The position numbers and the translations under genes are program-made. Positions 9,011-17,950 of a stretch of DNA of 58,702 bases are shown piece after piece (the first letter of the stretch is position 1; every line of letters begins with the position of its first letter). The DNA is from Bacteroides faecichinchillae JCM 17102 (GTDB lineage: Bacteria > Bacteroidota > Bacteroidia > Bacteroidales > Bacteroidaceae), in assembly GCF_000614145.1 (NCBI RefSeq), contig NZ_BAKK01000029.1, positions 1 to 58,702 on the forward strand, written 5' to 3'. The notes beneath the pieces were generated by a model. It did not search any database. It saw only the letters and a program-made list of their open reading frames with translations, and had not been told where the DNA came from.

Positions 9011-9042
9011 CTTTTTGTATTGAATGTTTTTTAAATTTTTCG

Positions 9043-9050
9043 CAAAAGTA
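9043..9050 (-). promoter_or_regulatory. -7 box of the M48 protease gene
   Basis: TACTTTTG on the minus strand fits TAnnTTTG, 33 nt before the ATG at 9010. Confidence 0.5.
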
Positions 9051-9416
9051 CGGAAATTTATGATAATATAAAGAGGAGGTTATGTCTTTTTATCACTAAA
9101 CAGTCGATTTTTTAGAGAGGAGCTTTATCTTTGCAATGTTGTAGTCTTGAAAGTTAATAAAATATGAAAACCAAGTGTATATATTATACGCCTGATATTT
9201 CTGATTGATGTGCTATTTGGGGGATTCTAGATTATGCATACTATGAAAAGACACTCATTGTATGGTGTATATTGCGTGTGTGCTCCTGTTTGAAGTGTGA
9301 GGAGGTTAATTTTTCAAGCGTATTTTATAGCTAATTAATGTATTATTAACATTTCAATGTAAGCGTCTCCTAGCTTCTATATTGTGTACAAAAATACAAA
9401 GCCTAATTTGCTTTGT
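9051..9416. other. Gap with an orphan promoter box
   Basis: TATCTTTG at 9126-9133 is a plus-strand -7 box, followed at 9164 by an ATG with only 14 codons before a stop; the same stretch stays partly open in shifted frames up to about 9330. This looks like the start of a decayed gene cut off by the IS66 relic. No family is recognisable. Confidence 0.35.
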
Positions 9417-10711
9417 TTAGCCATTAGCCCTTTCCCATTTATCAGGAAGCAGTTCCCTGTATTTTTCAAGTGGTGTATTGGATTGCCATTCGGCGGTTCT
9501 GTTTATCACTTTCGTGAAATACTCAAATAAACTCACTTTATGCATTCGGCAAGTGAGTGCTATCGTGTAGAGTATAGCACCTCGTTCGGCCCCCTTATGG
9601 CTACCGAAGAACAATGAGTTTCTTCTTGATAGGGATATGGAACGGTTCATCCGTTCAACAATATTGTTGTCAAGACAGGTATTCCATAGTCAAAGATGTT
9701 CACTACGGCATTCCACTCATTGCGAAGATAGGTAATGTCTTCCTGCAGTTCGCTCTCGGATAACAATTCCCGCCTTAATTCATCAAGTACATCTTTTATT
9801 TCTCCGAGTATGTAAGGCGCATACTTTTTACGATGTATAAGATTCTGTTCTACCGTCCATCCGCTAGCCCCAACTGTATGCTTGTACTCATTTTGATAAA
9901 GTTTGTTTATCAGTTCCACGATTCTTTTTGCCTACGGATCATTTTCGCCGCAATCTATAAATTTCCGTTTTATATGTTGTAAACATGGGATACGTTTGAT
10001 ATTGAGATAGACATCACTTTCGAGTTTCTGGTAAACTGAGTAGCCGTCACTTTGTATGATGTTCTTACAACAGTCTAATTCGTTAAGGATAACCTTTTCA
10101 GATCTGGAGCCGTCATCATAAAGTAGATGTATCACCCTAGTGTTTATGCCGACAACCACCCAAAGATATCCTTTCCGTACTCCTTTCCCCTTACTGTTCT
10201 TTTCCTGAACAAGTATTTTGTAATAGGTTTCAAACTGCCTTATAAGCATCACTTAATACGGTTTGTCAGATACATTTAGAAAGGTTTTCGAAGAGGTCTG
10301 AGGCTCTTTCTATCAACCTAATGTGACGTGGGTTTCTTCAGCGTAAAGCCATGGCTTTCAAAGTAGTTGATGATTCTTTCGACTGGCAACTATTGGATGT
10401 AACGTTATTCCATCAAACCGGCAATATATGAACCGTCATAGCTGGAGTTCAAGAAAGTCGAAGCCGGAGTCTTTCCCTCAAACAGACGACCGACCTGCGT
10501 ATAGGTGTGTATTTTGTTGTTCGGATGTATTGGATACAAATTTGGCGAATCCCTTAGTAATGTGTTGTTGTTTACTAAGGGATTCGTTTTTTTGAAGGAG
10601 TGCCTTTTTAAGGGAAGAGACCTCTTTTGTCAAAGTGTCGATTTGATCCAAGAGCCTGTTGATTTGTTCCTTCAATAACTCAATAATTTCAGCCATCACG
10701 ATGATGGACAA
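9417..10711 (-). pseudogene. IS66-family transposase relic
   Basis: Pieces of one IS66 TnpC protein lie in order on the minus strand: a coiled-coil N-terminus (MAEIIELLKEQINRLLDQID, 10699 down), then a stretch reading TQVGRLFEGKTPASTFLNSS with several stops (10253-10480), DDE-domain pieces (VVVGINTRVIHLLYDD; SDGYSVYQKL; 9932-10252), an amber codon in CGENDP-stop-AKRIVEL (about 9929), and the C-terminal CLDNNIVERMNRSISLSRR with SLFFGSHKGAERGAI (9417-9695). A one-base loss lies near 9690. The zinc-finger region between the coiled coil and the GRLFEG segment is missing. With at least four stops, one shift and one deletion it is dead. Element ends and the partner genes tnpA/tnpB are not seen. Confidence 0.85.
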
Positions 10712-10739
10712 GAGAGTGTCCGATATGATTGATTAATAA

Positions 10740-11495
10740 CTAGGAAAATTCATAAATATAAGAGGACAAAAATGGATGTAGCAAAATAAGAGAAGTTTAG
10801 TAAAAAGTGTTCCCAAGAATTACCCCATGAAATCGACAAGACACTGAATAGTGCCAAAGGTAAAAATATGTGTGCTATTACCTTTATAACAACAGATGAT
10901 TTTATGGCATTTTCTGACATGGAATTGTAGCAATAACATTGTTAAGTATTACAATTAAAAAACAGACTTGAACTAGATTTCCTTTATCAAATCTTGTCGA
11001 TCTCATGGGATAATTATGTAAGTAGATGTGACGATTCCCTTCTATTGCTAAATTATTTCGGAAATCAAGAGTAAAGCAATTTCGAATTAAATGAAATTTT
11101 ATTCGATGTTCATTTGAATGTTCTGTTAAAAGAAGACTCTGTGAATGAAGGAGATGCCTATTTCAGTATAAACGAATCAAAAGAACTGCATTTTGATATG
11201 GTTATTGATGTGGTAATAGAGTTATCAGCCATTTTATTGGAAAGTACTAAAAACAAAGAGGTTGATATAAAAATTAGATCCGAATAACGAATATTCTACT
11301 AAATTCTCTATTTTTACATCGAAAGACGATATAATACTTGCTTCTAAACGTTTTGAACAAATTTATATATGCGCCAGAGAAAAGTGTCCCAATTTCAAAA
11401 GGATACTAATGATATTTTAAATATCTTATATTTTAAGCAAAACTCCTATATTACACCTTTTATCAATCCATTTACACTTTTTGTTCCCATGAATA
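10740..11495 (+). pseudogene. Decayed coding relics, possibly DUF4303-like
   Basis: Plus-strand pieces read as degraded protein: from 10772, AKGKNMCAITFITTDDFMAF after an early stop; about 10960-11072, NRLELDFLYQILSISWDN; and 11061-11287, open for 70 codons without a start (FELNEILFDVHLNVLLKEDS ... VDIKIRSE). The first two resemble DUF4303-type proteins in my judgement (weak); the third is unassigned. Small soluble proteins of this kind often belong to toxin-immunity sets, but nothing here proves it. Nothing else is seen to 11495. Confidence 0.3.
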
Positions 11496-11527
11496 TTTGT
11501 ATATCAGCACATCTTATTTTATCTTTG
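11496..11527 (+). promoter_or_regulatory. Promoter for the small membrane protein and endonuclease genes
   Basis: TTTG at 11496-11499, 20-nt spacer and TATCTTTG at 11520-11527: a full consensus Bacteroidota promoter, leaving a leader of about 90 nt before the ATG at 11625. Confidence 0.65.
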
Positions 11528-11624
11528 TGCACATCTTAACAAAAGAAGTTAATCACGCAAAATAGCCTATGTAGTTAAGAGATCAATTTCACAATAACTG
11601 ATGTAAAACAAAAAATCAAGATTT

Positions 11625-11723
11625 ATGATTGCTCGTATTTTCGCAATGGTTGTAGCAGGTATTATCATAGTATACCTAGTTCGTTTTATAGACAATTTTA
11701 TGTCAAGAAGACGTTTTAAATAA
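11625..11723 (+). CDS. Small membrane protein, 32 aa
   Basis: The frame encodes one hydrophobic helix (IFAMVVAGIIIVYLV) followed by a short basic tail (FMSRRRFK), the build of a single-pass inner-membrane small protein with the tail in the cytoplasm. It sits between a consensus promoter and the endonuclease gene, 19 nt before the latter's ATG, so the two are probably co-transcribed. Function is unknown. Such short frames can arise by chance, but the helix, basic tail and operon position support it. Confidence 0.5.
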   Translation: MIARIFAMVVAGIIIVYLVRFIDNFMSRRRFK

Positions 11724-11742
11724 GTGGTGTTTCAAACAAATA

Positions 11743-12621
11743 ATGAAACGAAGTAAAAGAAGAAAAACATCTACCAAAAGCCCACATTCCAATTACAAAT
11801 TAGGATGTATACTTACAATCATAGTTCTTATTCCTGTCTTATATGGAATATATCTATATTGCCAGCAGCAACCTAAAGTTATCCAACAGGAAAGTAAGCA
11901 ACAAAATATCAATAACTCTTATCAAGTTCTTGATAAAGAAGACCTAGAATTACCAATTTCATTAACACCCCGGCAAGAACAAATAATCCATCACACAGGC
12001 TACACTGTTTCCTATAATAAAGACTTAAGGCTTCCCAACTGGGTTTCTTATGAATTAACTCGTAAAGAAACACAAGGAAAAGAAAAAAGGAACAACCGTT
12101 TTATTGTTGATCCATTAGTGAATGGTCCGATTGCGACTAATGCCGACTACACTAGATCCGGTTTCGACAAAGGGCATATGGCACCTGCAGCAGATATGAA
12201 ATGGAGTCCTACTGTTATGAAAGAGTCTTTTTATTTTAGCAATATGTGCCCACAACATCCTCAATTAAATAGAAGAGGATGGAAAGACCTGGAAGAAAAA
12301 ATACGAGACTGGGCTATAGCAGACAGTGCAATTATCATTATCTGTGGTCCTATCGTAGAGAAAAATGCAAAAACAATTGGAAGAAACAAGATAGCAATAC
12401 CAAAGCAATTTTTTAAAGTTGTTCTCTCTCCTTTTGCAAAACCTATGCGTGCTATTGGTTTTATCTTCAACAATGCACAAGCAGTAAATCCCCTTTCTAC
12501 ATATGCTGTAGCAGTAGATAGCGTTGAACAACTTACCGGTATGGATTTCTTTGCACCCTTGCCTGATGAAGTAGAGAATAAAATAGAGGCATATGCTAAT
12601 TATCACCAATGGCCAGAATAA
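11743..12621 (+). CDS. DNA/RNA non-specific endonuclease (NUC1 family), membrane-anchored or secreted
   Basis: 292 aa. A basic N-terminus and a hydrophobic stretch (about residues 20-40, LGCILTIIVLIPVLYGIYLY) act as a membrane anchor or uncleaved signal. The nuclease domain has the betabeta-alpha-metal motif as DKGHMAPAADM (about residue 144; DRGH in most members), and NMCPQHPQLNRRGWKDLE, which provides the Asn metal ligand and the following helix. It probably degrades nucleic acid in the periplasm or outside. It follows the 32-aa membrane protein. Confidence 0.85.
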   Translation: MKRSKRRKTSTKSPHSNYKLGCILTIIVLIPVLYGIYLYCQQQPKVIQQESKQQNINNSYQVLDKEDLELPISLTPRQEQIIHHTGYTVSYNKDLRLPNWVSYELTRKETQGKEKRNNRFIVDPLVNGPIATNADYTRSGFDKGHMAPAADMKWSPTVMKESFYFSNMCPQHPQLNRRGWKDLEEKIRDWAIADSAIIIICGPIVEKNAKTIGRNKIAIPKQFFKVVLSPFAKPMRAIGFIFNNAQAVNPLSTYAVAVDSVEQLTGMDFFAPLPDEVENKIEAYANYHQWPE

Positions 12622-12638
12622 TCTATTTAAATTCTTTC

Positions 12639-12646
12639 TATCTTTG
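12639..12646 (+). promoter_or_regulatory. -7 box upstream of mltG
   Basis: TATCTTTG fits TAnnTTTG and lies 26 nt before the mltG ATG. Confidence 0.45.
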
Positions 12647-12672
12647 TCGCATTAAAAATAACATCTTACAAG

Positions 12673-13710
12673 ATGAAGAAAAAAAAAGAAAAAAATTCTA
12701 TTTACGGTACTATTAGGGACAATCCTTCTTTGCACCATTACTGGAGGGACTATCTATTATTATTTATTTGCCCCACAGTTTCATCCTTCAAAAACACTTA
12801 TATATATATAGATCGTGATGACACCACTGACTCAATATATACCAAGATAAAACAAGTTGGCCACGTTAATAGCCTCAAAGGCTTCGATTGGATGGTGAAA
12901 TATAAAAAACTCAATCAAAACATCCATACAGGGCGCTATATTATCCGTCCGAATGACAATGTCTACCATGTCTTTAGCCGTATTTCCCGAGGTTATCAGA
13001 AACCTATAAATCTCACTATTGGCAATGTTCGTACAATGGACCGACTTGCCCGAAGTGTAGGTAAACAAATAATGATAGATTCGGCTGAAATAGCCAAACT
13101 ATTGTTTGATTCCACATTCCAACAAAAAATGGGTTACAACATTGAAACAATCCCATGCCTTTTTATACCAGAAACTTATCAAGTATATTGGGACATGAGT
13201 GTTGATGAATTCTTCCAACGCATGCAAAAAGAACACGAACGTTTTTGGAACAAAGACCGTCTGTCTCAAGCCACAGCTATTGGAATGACACCTTCAGAAG
13301 TCTGTACACTAGCATCCATCGTAGAAGAAGAAACCAACAATAATGAAGAAAAGCCAATAGTAGCTGGTTTATACATGAATCGCCTACGAGCAGATATGCC
13401 TCTGCAAGCCGATCCTACCATTAAATTCGCATTGCAAGACTTTGGTTTGCGACGTATTACGAATGAAAATTTGAAAGTAAATTCACCATATAACACATAT
13501 ATAAATACGGGACTTCCCCCTGGCCCTATCCGCATTCCTTCAATAAAAGGAATAGACAGTGTATTAAACTACACAAAACATAACTACATATACATGTGCG
13601 CAAAGGAAGATTTTTCGGGCACTCATAACTTTGCTTCCAATTATACAGAGCATATGGCAAATGCTAGAAAATATTGGAAAGCACTGAATGAAAGAAAGAT
13701 TTTCAAGTAA
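12673..13710 (+). CDS. mltG: Endolytic transglycosylase MltG, with two compensating indels near its start
   Basis: 345 codons. The C-terminal YceG/MltG domain is intact, with the catalytic Glu in ASIVEEET (about residue 218) and the QADPTIKFAL and NSPYNTY..GLPPGPI motifs. It cuts nascent glycan strands at the inner membrane and ends their growth. Residues about 7-43 as read are nonsense: in the +1 frame the same bases encode ILFTVLLGTILLC, then GGTIYYYLFAPQFHPSK, the expected transmembrane helix. So a one-base gain in the A-run at 12675-12697 and a one-base loss near 12796 cancel out. The true protein very probably has the helix. Confidence 0.85.
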   Translation: MKKKKEKNSIYGTIRDNPSLHHYWRDYLLLFICPTVSSFKNTYIYIDRDDTTDSIYTKIKQVGHVNSLKGFDWMVKYKKLNQNIHTGRYIIRPNDNVYHVFSRISRGYQKPINLTIGNVRTMDRLARSVGKQIMIDSAEIAKLLFDSTFQQKMGYNIETIPCLFIPETYQVYWDMSVDEFFQRMQKEHERFWNKDRLSQATAIGMTPSEVCTLASIVEEETNNNEEKPIVAGLYMNRLRADMPLQADPTIKFALQDFGLRRITNENLKVNSPYNTYINTGLPPGPIRIPSIKGIDSVLNYTKHNYIYMCAKEDFSGTHNFASNYTEHMANARKYWKALNERKIFK

Positions 13711-13711
13711 A

Positions 13712-13745
13712 TTTGTGATAAAACGAAATGAAAAGGCTATCTTTG
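13712..13745 (+). promoter_or_regulatory. Promoter of the iorA-iorB-paaK operon
   Basis: TTTG at 13712-13715 and TATCTTTG at 13738-13745 with a 22-nt spacer; the ATG of iorA is at 13794. Confidence 0.55.
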
Positions 13746-13793
13746 TCCAATAGAATAACAAACTGTGATCAACACTAATAAAAGAAATTATAT

Positions 13794-15386
13794 ATGAGCA
13801 AGCAACTCTTACTTGGCGATGAAGCCATTGCACAAGCAGCTTTGGATGCCGGACTTTCAGGTGTGTACGCCTATCCGGGGACTCCTTCTACAGAAATTAC
13901 TGAGTATATTCAAATGGCTCCTATTACAAGCGAGCAGAACATACACAGCCGTTGGTGTGCCAACGAAAAAACAGCGATGGAAGCTGCATTAGGTATGTCT
14001 TTTGTTGGAAAACGGGCATTAGTTTGTATGAAACACGTAGGTATGAACGTAGCTGCCGATTGTTTCGTAAACTCAGCAATGACAGGAGTGAAAGGCGGAT
14101 TGATTGTTGTAGCAGCCGATGACCCTAGTATGCACTCCTCCCAAAACGAACAAGATAGCCGTTTTTACGGAGATTTTTCACTTATACCAATGTACGAACC
14201 GAGTAACCAACAAGAAGCATATGACATGGTATACAATGGTTTTGAGTTCTCTGAAAAATTAGGTGAACCAGTTTTATTACGAATGGTAACTCGTCTTGCT
14301 CATTCTCGTTCCGGAGTAAAACGCGAAGATCAGAAACCTCAAAACAACATTGCATTCAGCGATGATCCACGCCAATTTATCTTATTGCCGGGAATTGCAC
14401 GTAAACGCTATAAGCTTTTACTTGCACGCCAAGATGAGTTTATCAAAGCATCGGAAGAATCGCCATACAACAAGTTTATCGACGGACCGAACAAGAAGCT
14501 GGGAATTATTGCTTGTGGCATCGGTTATAATTATTTAATGGAGAACTATCCCGAAGGATGCGAATATCCAGTGCTAAAAATCGGACAATATCCTTTGCCT
14601 AAAAAGCAACTTCTCCAATTAGTCGAATCCTGCGATGAGATTCTGGTATTGGAAGACGGCCAACCATTTGTTGAGAAACAATTAAAAGGTTATTTAGGTA
14701 TTGGTATTAAAGTCAAAGGCCGTTTGGACGGTACTCTTTCTCAAGATGGAGAATTAAATCCTGATTCTGTAGCACGAGCCGTCGGAAAAGAAAATAAATC
14801 AGAATTTGGCATACCTTCAGTAGTCGAAATGCGTCCTCCCGCACTTTGTGAAGGATGTGGTCACCGCGATATGTATATTACACTAACTGAAGTACTAAAA
14901 GAAGAATATCCTTCTCATAAAGTATTCAGTGATATTGGATGCTATACGTTGGGAGCCAACGCTCCTTTCAATGCTATTAATTCATGCGTAGACATGGGGG
15001 CTTCTATTACTATGGCAAAAGGTGCTGCTGACGGAGGTCTTCATCCATCTGTAGCTGTAATAGGTGACTCTACGTTCACTCATTCAGGAATGACCGGATT
15101 ACTGGACTGCGTTAATGAGAACTCAAATGTCACTATTGTTATATCAGATAATGAGACTACTGCAATGACTGGTGGTCAAGACTCTGCCGGTACAGGACGT
15201 ATCGAAGCTATATGTACAGGTTTAGGAGTAGATCCTGCCCATATCCGCGTAGTTGTTCCATTAAAGAAAAACTACGAAGAGATGAAACAGATTATACGTG
15301 AAGAAATTGAATATCGCGGAGTATCTGTCATTATCCCACGAAGAGAATGTATCCAAACATTAGCACGCAAAAAAAGAAGTAAATAA
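13794..15386 (+). CDS. iorA: Indolepyruvate:ferredoxin oxidoreductase, alpha subunit
   Basis: 530 aa. It oxidatively decarboxylates aryl-2-oxoacids (indolepyruvate, phenylpyruvate) with CoA to aryl-acetyl-CoA, passing electrons to ferredoxin. The N-terminal domain has the pyrimidine-binding part (GVYAYPGTPSTEITEY); the second half has the TPP site (CEGCGHRDM, GDSTFTHSGMTG, NETTAMTGGQ). IorA proteins are usually about 600-650 aa with a C-terminal 2[4Fe-4S] domain; this one stops at IQTLARKKRSK and has no such Cys cluster. iorB starts 3 nt after the stop, so the lack is not an obvious frameshift. First gene of the operon. Confidence 0.92.
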   Translation: MSKQLLLGDEAIAQAALDAGLSGVYAYPGTPSTEITEYIQMAPITSEQNIHSRWCANEKTAMEAALGMSFVGKRALVCMKHVGMNVAADCFVNSAMTGVKGGLIVVAADDPSMHSSQNEQDSRFYGDFSLIPMYEPSNQQEAYDMVYNGFEFSEKLGEPVLLRMVTRLAHSRSGVKREDQKPQNNIAFSDDPRQFILLPGIARKRYKLLLARQDEFIKASEESPYNKFIDGPNKKLGIIACGIGYNYLMENYPEGCEYPVLKIGQYPLPKKQLLQLVESCDEILVLEDGQPFVEKQLKGYLGIGIKVKGRLDGTLSQDGELNPDSVARAVGKENKSEFGIPSVVEMRPPALCEGCGHRDMYITLTEVLKEEYPSHKVFSDIGCYTLGANAPFNAINSCVDMGASITMAKGAADGGLHPSVAVIGDSTFTHSGMTGLLDCVNENSNVTIVISDNETTAMTGGQDSAGTGRIEAICTGLGVDPAHIRVVVPLKKNYEEMKQIIREEIEYRGVSVIIPRRECIQTLARKKRSK

Positions 15387-15389
15387 GCC

Positions 15390-15974
15390 ATGAAAAAAGA
15401 TATTATATTATCGGGAGTAGGTGGACAAGGTATCTTGTCTATCGCTACAGTTATCGGAAAAGCAGCCTTAAAAGAAGGACTTTACATGAAACAGGCAGAA
15501 GTACATGGAATGAGCCAACGTGGTGGAGATGTTCAATCTAACCTTCGTATCAGTGATCAACCTATTGCTTCAGATTTAATTCCTTCTGGAAAATGTGATC
15601 TCATCATTTCATTGGAACCAATGGAAGGCTTACGTTATCTCCCCTACCTCCATTCAGAGGGATGGTTAGTTACTAACGAAACTCCGTTTGTTAATATCCC
15701 CAATTATCCGGAAGAAGATAAAGTGATGGCAGAAATCAATAAATTGCCAAAGAAGATTGTATTGAATGTAGATAAGGTTGCCAAAGAAGTAGGCTCTATC
15801 CGGGTTGCTAATATGGTATTACTCGGAGCAACCATTCCTTTCCTTGGCATCGCTTATGAGAAAATACAGGACAGTATCCATGAGATCTTCATGCGAAAAG
15901 GAGAGGCAATTGTTGAAATGAATTTAAAAGCACTAGCTGCCGGCAAAGAAATTGCAGAAAAACTAATGCAATAA
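15390..15974 (+). CDS. iorB: Indolepyruvate:ferredoxin oxidoreductase, beta subunit
   Basis: 194 aa, the usual size for the gamma-domain subunit of 2-oxoacid:ferredoxin oxidoreductases (PF01558). The start ILSGVGGQGILSIATVIG is the family's Gly-rich CoA/TPP-side loop and EVHGMSQRGGDVQSN is its second conserved stretch. It pairs with IorA to form the arylpyruvate oxidoreductase. It follows iorA by 3 nt and precedes paaK by 11 nt, so the three are translated from one message. Confidence 0.93.
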   Translation: MKKDIILSGVGGQGILSIATVIGKAALKEGLYMKQAEVHGMSQRGGDVQSNLRISDQPIASDLIPSGKCDLIISLEPMEGLRYLPYLHSEGWLVTNETPFVNIPNYPEEDKVMAEINKLPKKIVLNVDKVAKEVGSIRVANMVLLGATIPFLGIAYEKIQDSIHEIFMRKGEAIVEMNLKALAAGKEIAEKLMQ

Positions 15975-15985
15975 CTATCATTGTT

Positions 15986-17293
15986 ATGAATACACAATAC
16001 TGGGAAGAAGAAGTAGAAACCATGAGTCGTGAGAAGTTGAATGAATTACAACTTCAACGTCTCAGGAAAACAATCAGTATAGCTGCAAATGCTCCATATT
16101 ATAAAGAAGTTTTCAACAAACATGGCATCACTGCAAATAGCATACAAACTTTAGACGACATTCGTAAAATACCTTTTACGACAAAGGCTGATATGCGTGC
16201 TCACTACCCTTTTGGCTTGGTGGCAGGCGACATGAAAAACGATGGGGTACGTATCCACTCTTCCAGCGGTACAACCGGAAATCCTACAGTCATCGTACAT
16301 TCGCAACATGACCTTGATTCTTGGGCAAATCTGATAGCTCGTTGCCTCTATATGGTCGGTATTCGAAAAACTGATGTATTCCAAAACAGTTCCGGATATG
16401 GTATGTTTACAGGAGGATTGGGCTTCCAATATGGCGCCGAACGTCTCGGTTGCTTAACAGTACCTGCCGCAGCCGGAAACAGTAAACGTCAGATTAAGTT
16501 TATCAATGATTTCAAAACAACAGCCTTACACGCAATCCCAAGTTATGCGATTCGCCTTGCTGAAGTTATCCAAGAAGAAGGACTTGATGCTGCAGGTACA
16601 ACATTAAAAACACTGGTTATTGGTGCTGAGCCTCATACGGATGAACAACGCCGGAAGATAGAGAAGATGTTAGGAGTAAAAGCATACAATAGCTTTGGCA
16701 TGACGGAAATGAATGGTCCTGGTGTTGCTTTCGAATGTCAGGAACAAGACGGAATGCATTTTTGGGAAGATTGTTATCTTGTGGAAATCATTGATCCTGA
16801 AACTGGTGAACCTGTACCAGATGGAGAAATCGGAGAATTGGTGCTTACCACTCTTGATCGTGAAATGATGCCTCTAATTCGTTATCGTACCCGCGATTTA
16901 ACCCGCATTCTTCCAGGTAAATGTCCTTGTGGTCGTACTCATTTACGTATTGATCGTATCAAAGGTCGTAGTGATGATATGTTCATCATAAAAGGAGTTA
17001 ATATCTTCCCAATGCAGGTTGAGAAAATTCTGGTACAGTTCCCTGAACTTGGTAGCAACTACCTCATTACATTAGAGACTGTTAATAATCAGGATGAAAT
17101 GATTGTTGAAGTTGAGTTAAGCGATTTATCTACAGACAACTATATTGAACTGGAAAAAGTTCGTAAAGAAATCACCCGCCAACTAAAAGATGAAATACTA
17201 GTTACTCCTAAAGTAAAACTTGTTAAAAAGGGCACTCTCCCACAAAGTGAAGGAAAAGCTGTACGTGTAAAAGATCTAAGAAATAACCAATAG
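15986..17293 (+). CDS. paaK: Phenylacetate-CoA ligase
   Basis: 435 aa AMP-forming ligase of the PaaK type: P-loop HSSSGTTGNPTVIV (about residues 91-104), SFGMTEMNGPG, the YRTRDLT hinge and a C-terminal AMP-binding_C_2 domain beginning near RSDDMFIIKGVNIFP. It interconverts arylacetates and arylacetyl-CoA in the cytoplasm. No ring-oxidising paa genes are near. Beside iorAB, the likely role is release of arylacetate from the CoA ester made by IorAB, or its reassimilation; the direction is inference. Confidence 0.92.
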   Translation: MNTQYWEEEVETMSREKLNELQLQRLRKTISIAANAPYYKEVFNKHGITANSIQTLDDIRKIPFTTKADMRAHYPFGLVAGDMKNDGVRIHSSSGTTGNPTVIVHSQHDLDSWANLIARCLYMVGIRKTDVFQNSSGYGMFTGGLGFQYGAERLGCLTVPAAAGNSKRQIKFINDFKTTALHAIPSYAIRLAEVIQEEGLDAAGTTLKTLVIGAEPHTDEQRRKIEKMLGVKAYNSFGMTEMNGPGVAFECQEQDGMHFWEDCYLVEIIDPETGEPVPDGEIGELVLTTLDREMMPLIRYRTRDLTRILPGKCPCGRTHLRIDRIKGRSDDMFIIKGVNIFPMQVEKILVQFPELGSNYLITLETVNNQDEMIVEVELSDLSTDNYIELEKVRKEITRQLKDEILVTPKVKLVKKGTLPQSEGKAVRVKDLRNNQ

Positions 17294-17310
17294 TATTTTT
17301 AATTTATCGG

Positions 17311-17363
17311 TGTGCTAATATGCCAATTTATACTGCTTCAGCAGTCATAGGTATATTAGCACA
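17311..17363 (+). terminator. Long nested stem-loop between paaK and xpt
   Basis: An outer 14-bp stem (17311-17324 with 17350-17363, one G-T pair) encloses a second hairpin (actgc/gcagt at 17332-17345). It probably ends the iorAB-paaK message or attenuates reading into xpt; only a weak T-run follows. Confidence 0.55.
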
Positions 17364-17380
17364 TTATTAATTCATATATC

Positions 17381-17950
17381 ATGCAATTATTAAAGAAAAG
17401 AATCCTGCAAGATGGAAAATGCTACGAAGGAGGTATCCTAAAAGTAGATGGTTTTATTAATCACCAAATGGATCCTGTACTGATGAAGTCAATCGGAGTT
17501 GAGTTTGTCCGTCGCTTCGCAGCGACTAACGTCAATAAGATTATGACTATTGAAGCAAGTGGCATTGCTCCTGCTATTATGACAGGTTATTTAATGGATC
17601 TTCCTGTTGTGTTTGCCAAAAAGAAATCACCTAAAACCATCCAAAATGCTTTGAGCACTACCGTACACTCTTTCACCAAAGATCGTGACTACGAAGTAGT
17701 AATAAGTGCCGATTTCCTTACTCCTAATGACAATGTGCTCTTTGTCGATGATTTCCTGGCGTATGGAAATGCAGCGTTAGGCATTCTTGATCTTATTAAA
17801 CAATCTGGAGCCAGTTTAGTCGGGATGGGATTCATTATTGAGAAAGCCTTTCAAAATGGTCGAAAAATGCTAGAAGAAAAAGGAGTACGTGTAGAAAGTT
17901 TAGCAATCATAGAGGATTTATCCAATTGCAGCATAAAAATCAAGGATTAA
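17381..17950 (+). CDS. xpt: Xanthine phosphoribosyltransferase
   Basis: 189 aa, the normal length for Xpt. The PRPP loop reads [14 protein letters not shown] (about residues 125-138), and [16 protein letters not shown] near the N-terminus and [13 protein letters not shown] are Xpt-specific. It makes XMP from xanthine and PRPP in purine salvage. The stop overlaps that of the convergent EFR1 gene by 4 nt. No purine riboswitch, as found in Firmicutes xpt leaders, is visible. Confidence 0.92.
   Translation: MQLLKKRILQDGKCYEGGILKVDGFINHQMDPVLMKSIGVEFVRRFAATNVNKIMTIEASGIAPAIMTGYLMDLPVVFAKKKSPKTIQNALSTTVHSFTKDRDYEVVISADFLTPNDNVLFVDDFLAYGNAALGILDLIKQSGASLVGMGFIIEKAFQNGRKMLEEKGVRVESLAIIEDLSNCSIKIKD

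Noticed and set aside
16151..16429. Antisense open frames over paaK, thrS, cysN, the TPR gene and others
   Set aside because: They lie opposite strongly supported genes and have no motifs, promoters or sensible composition; they are shadows.
17294..17380. Purine riboswitch upstream of xpt
   Set aside because: The conserved three-way junction and loop sequences are absent; only a terminator-like hairpin is seen.
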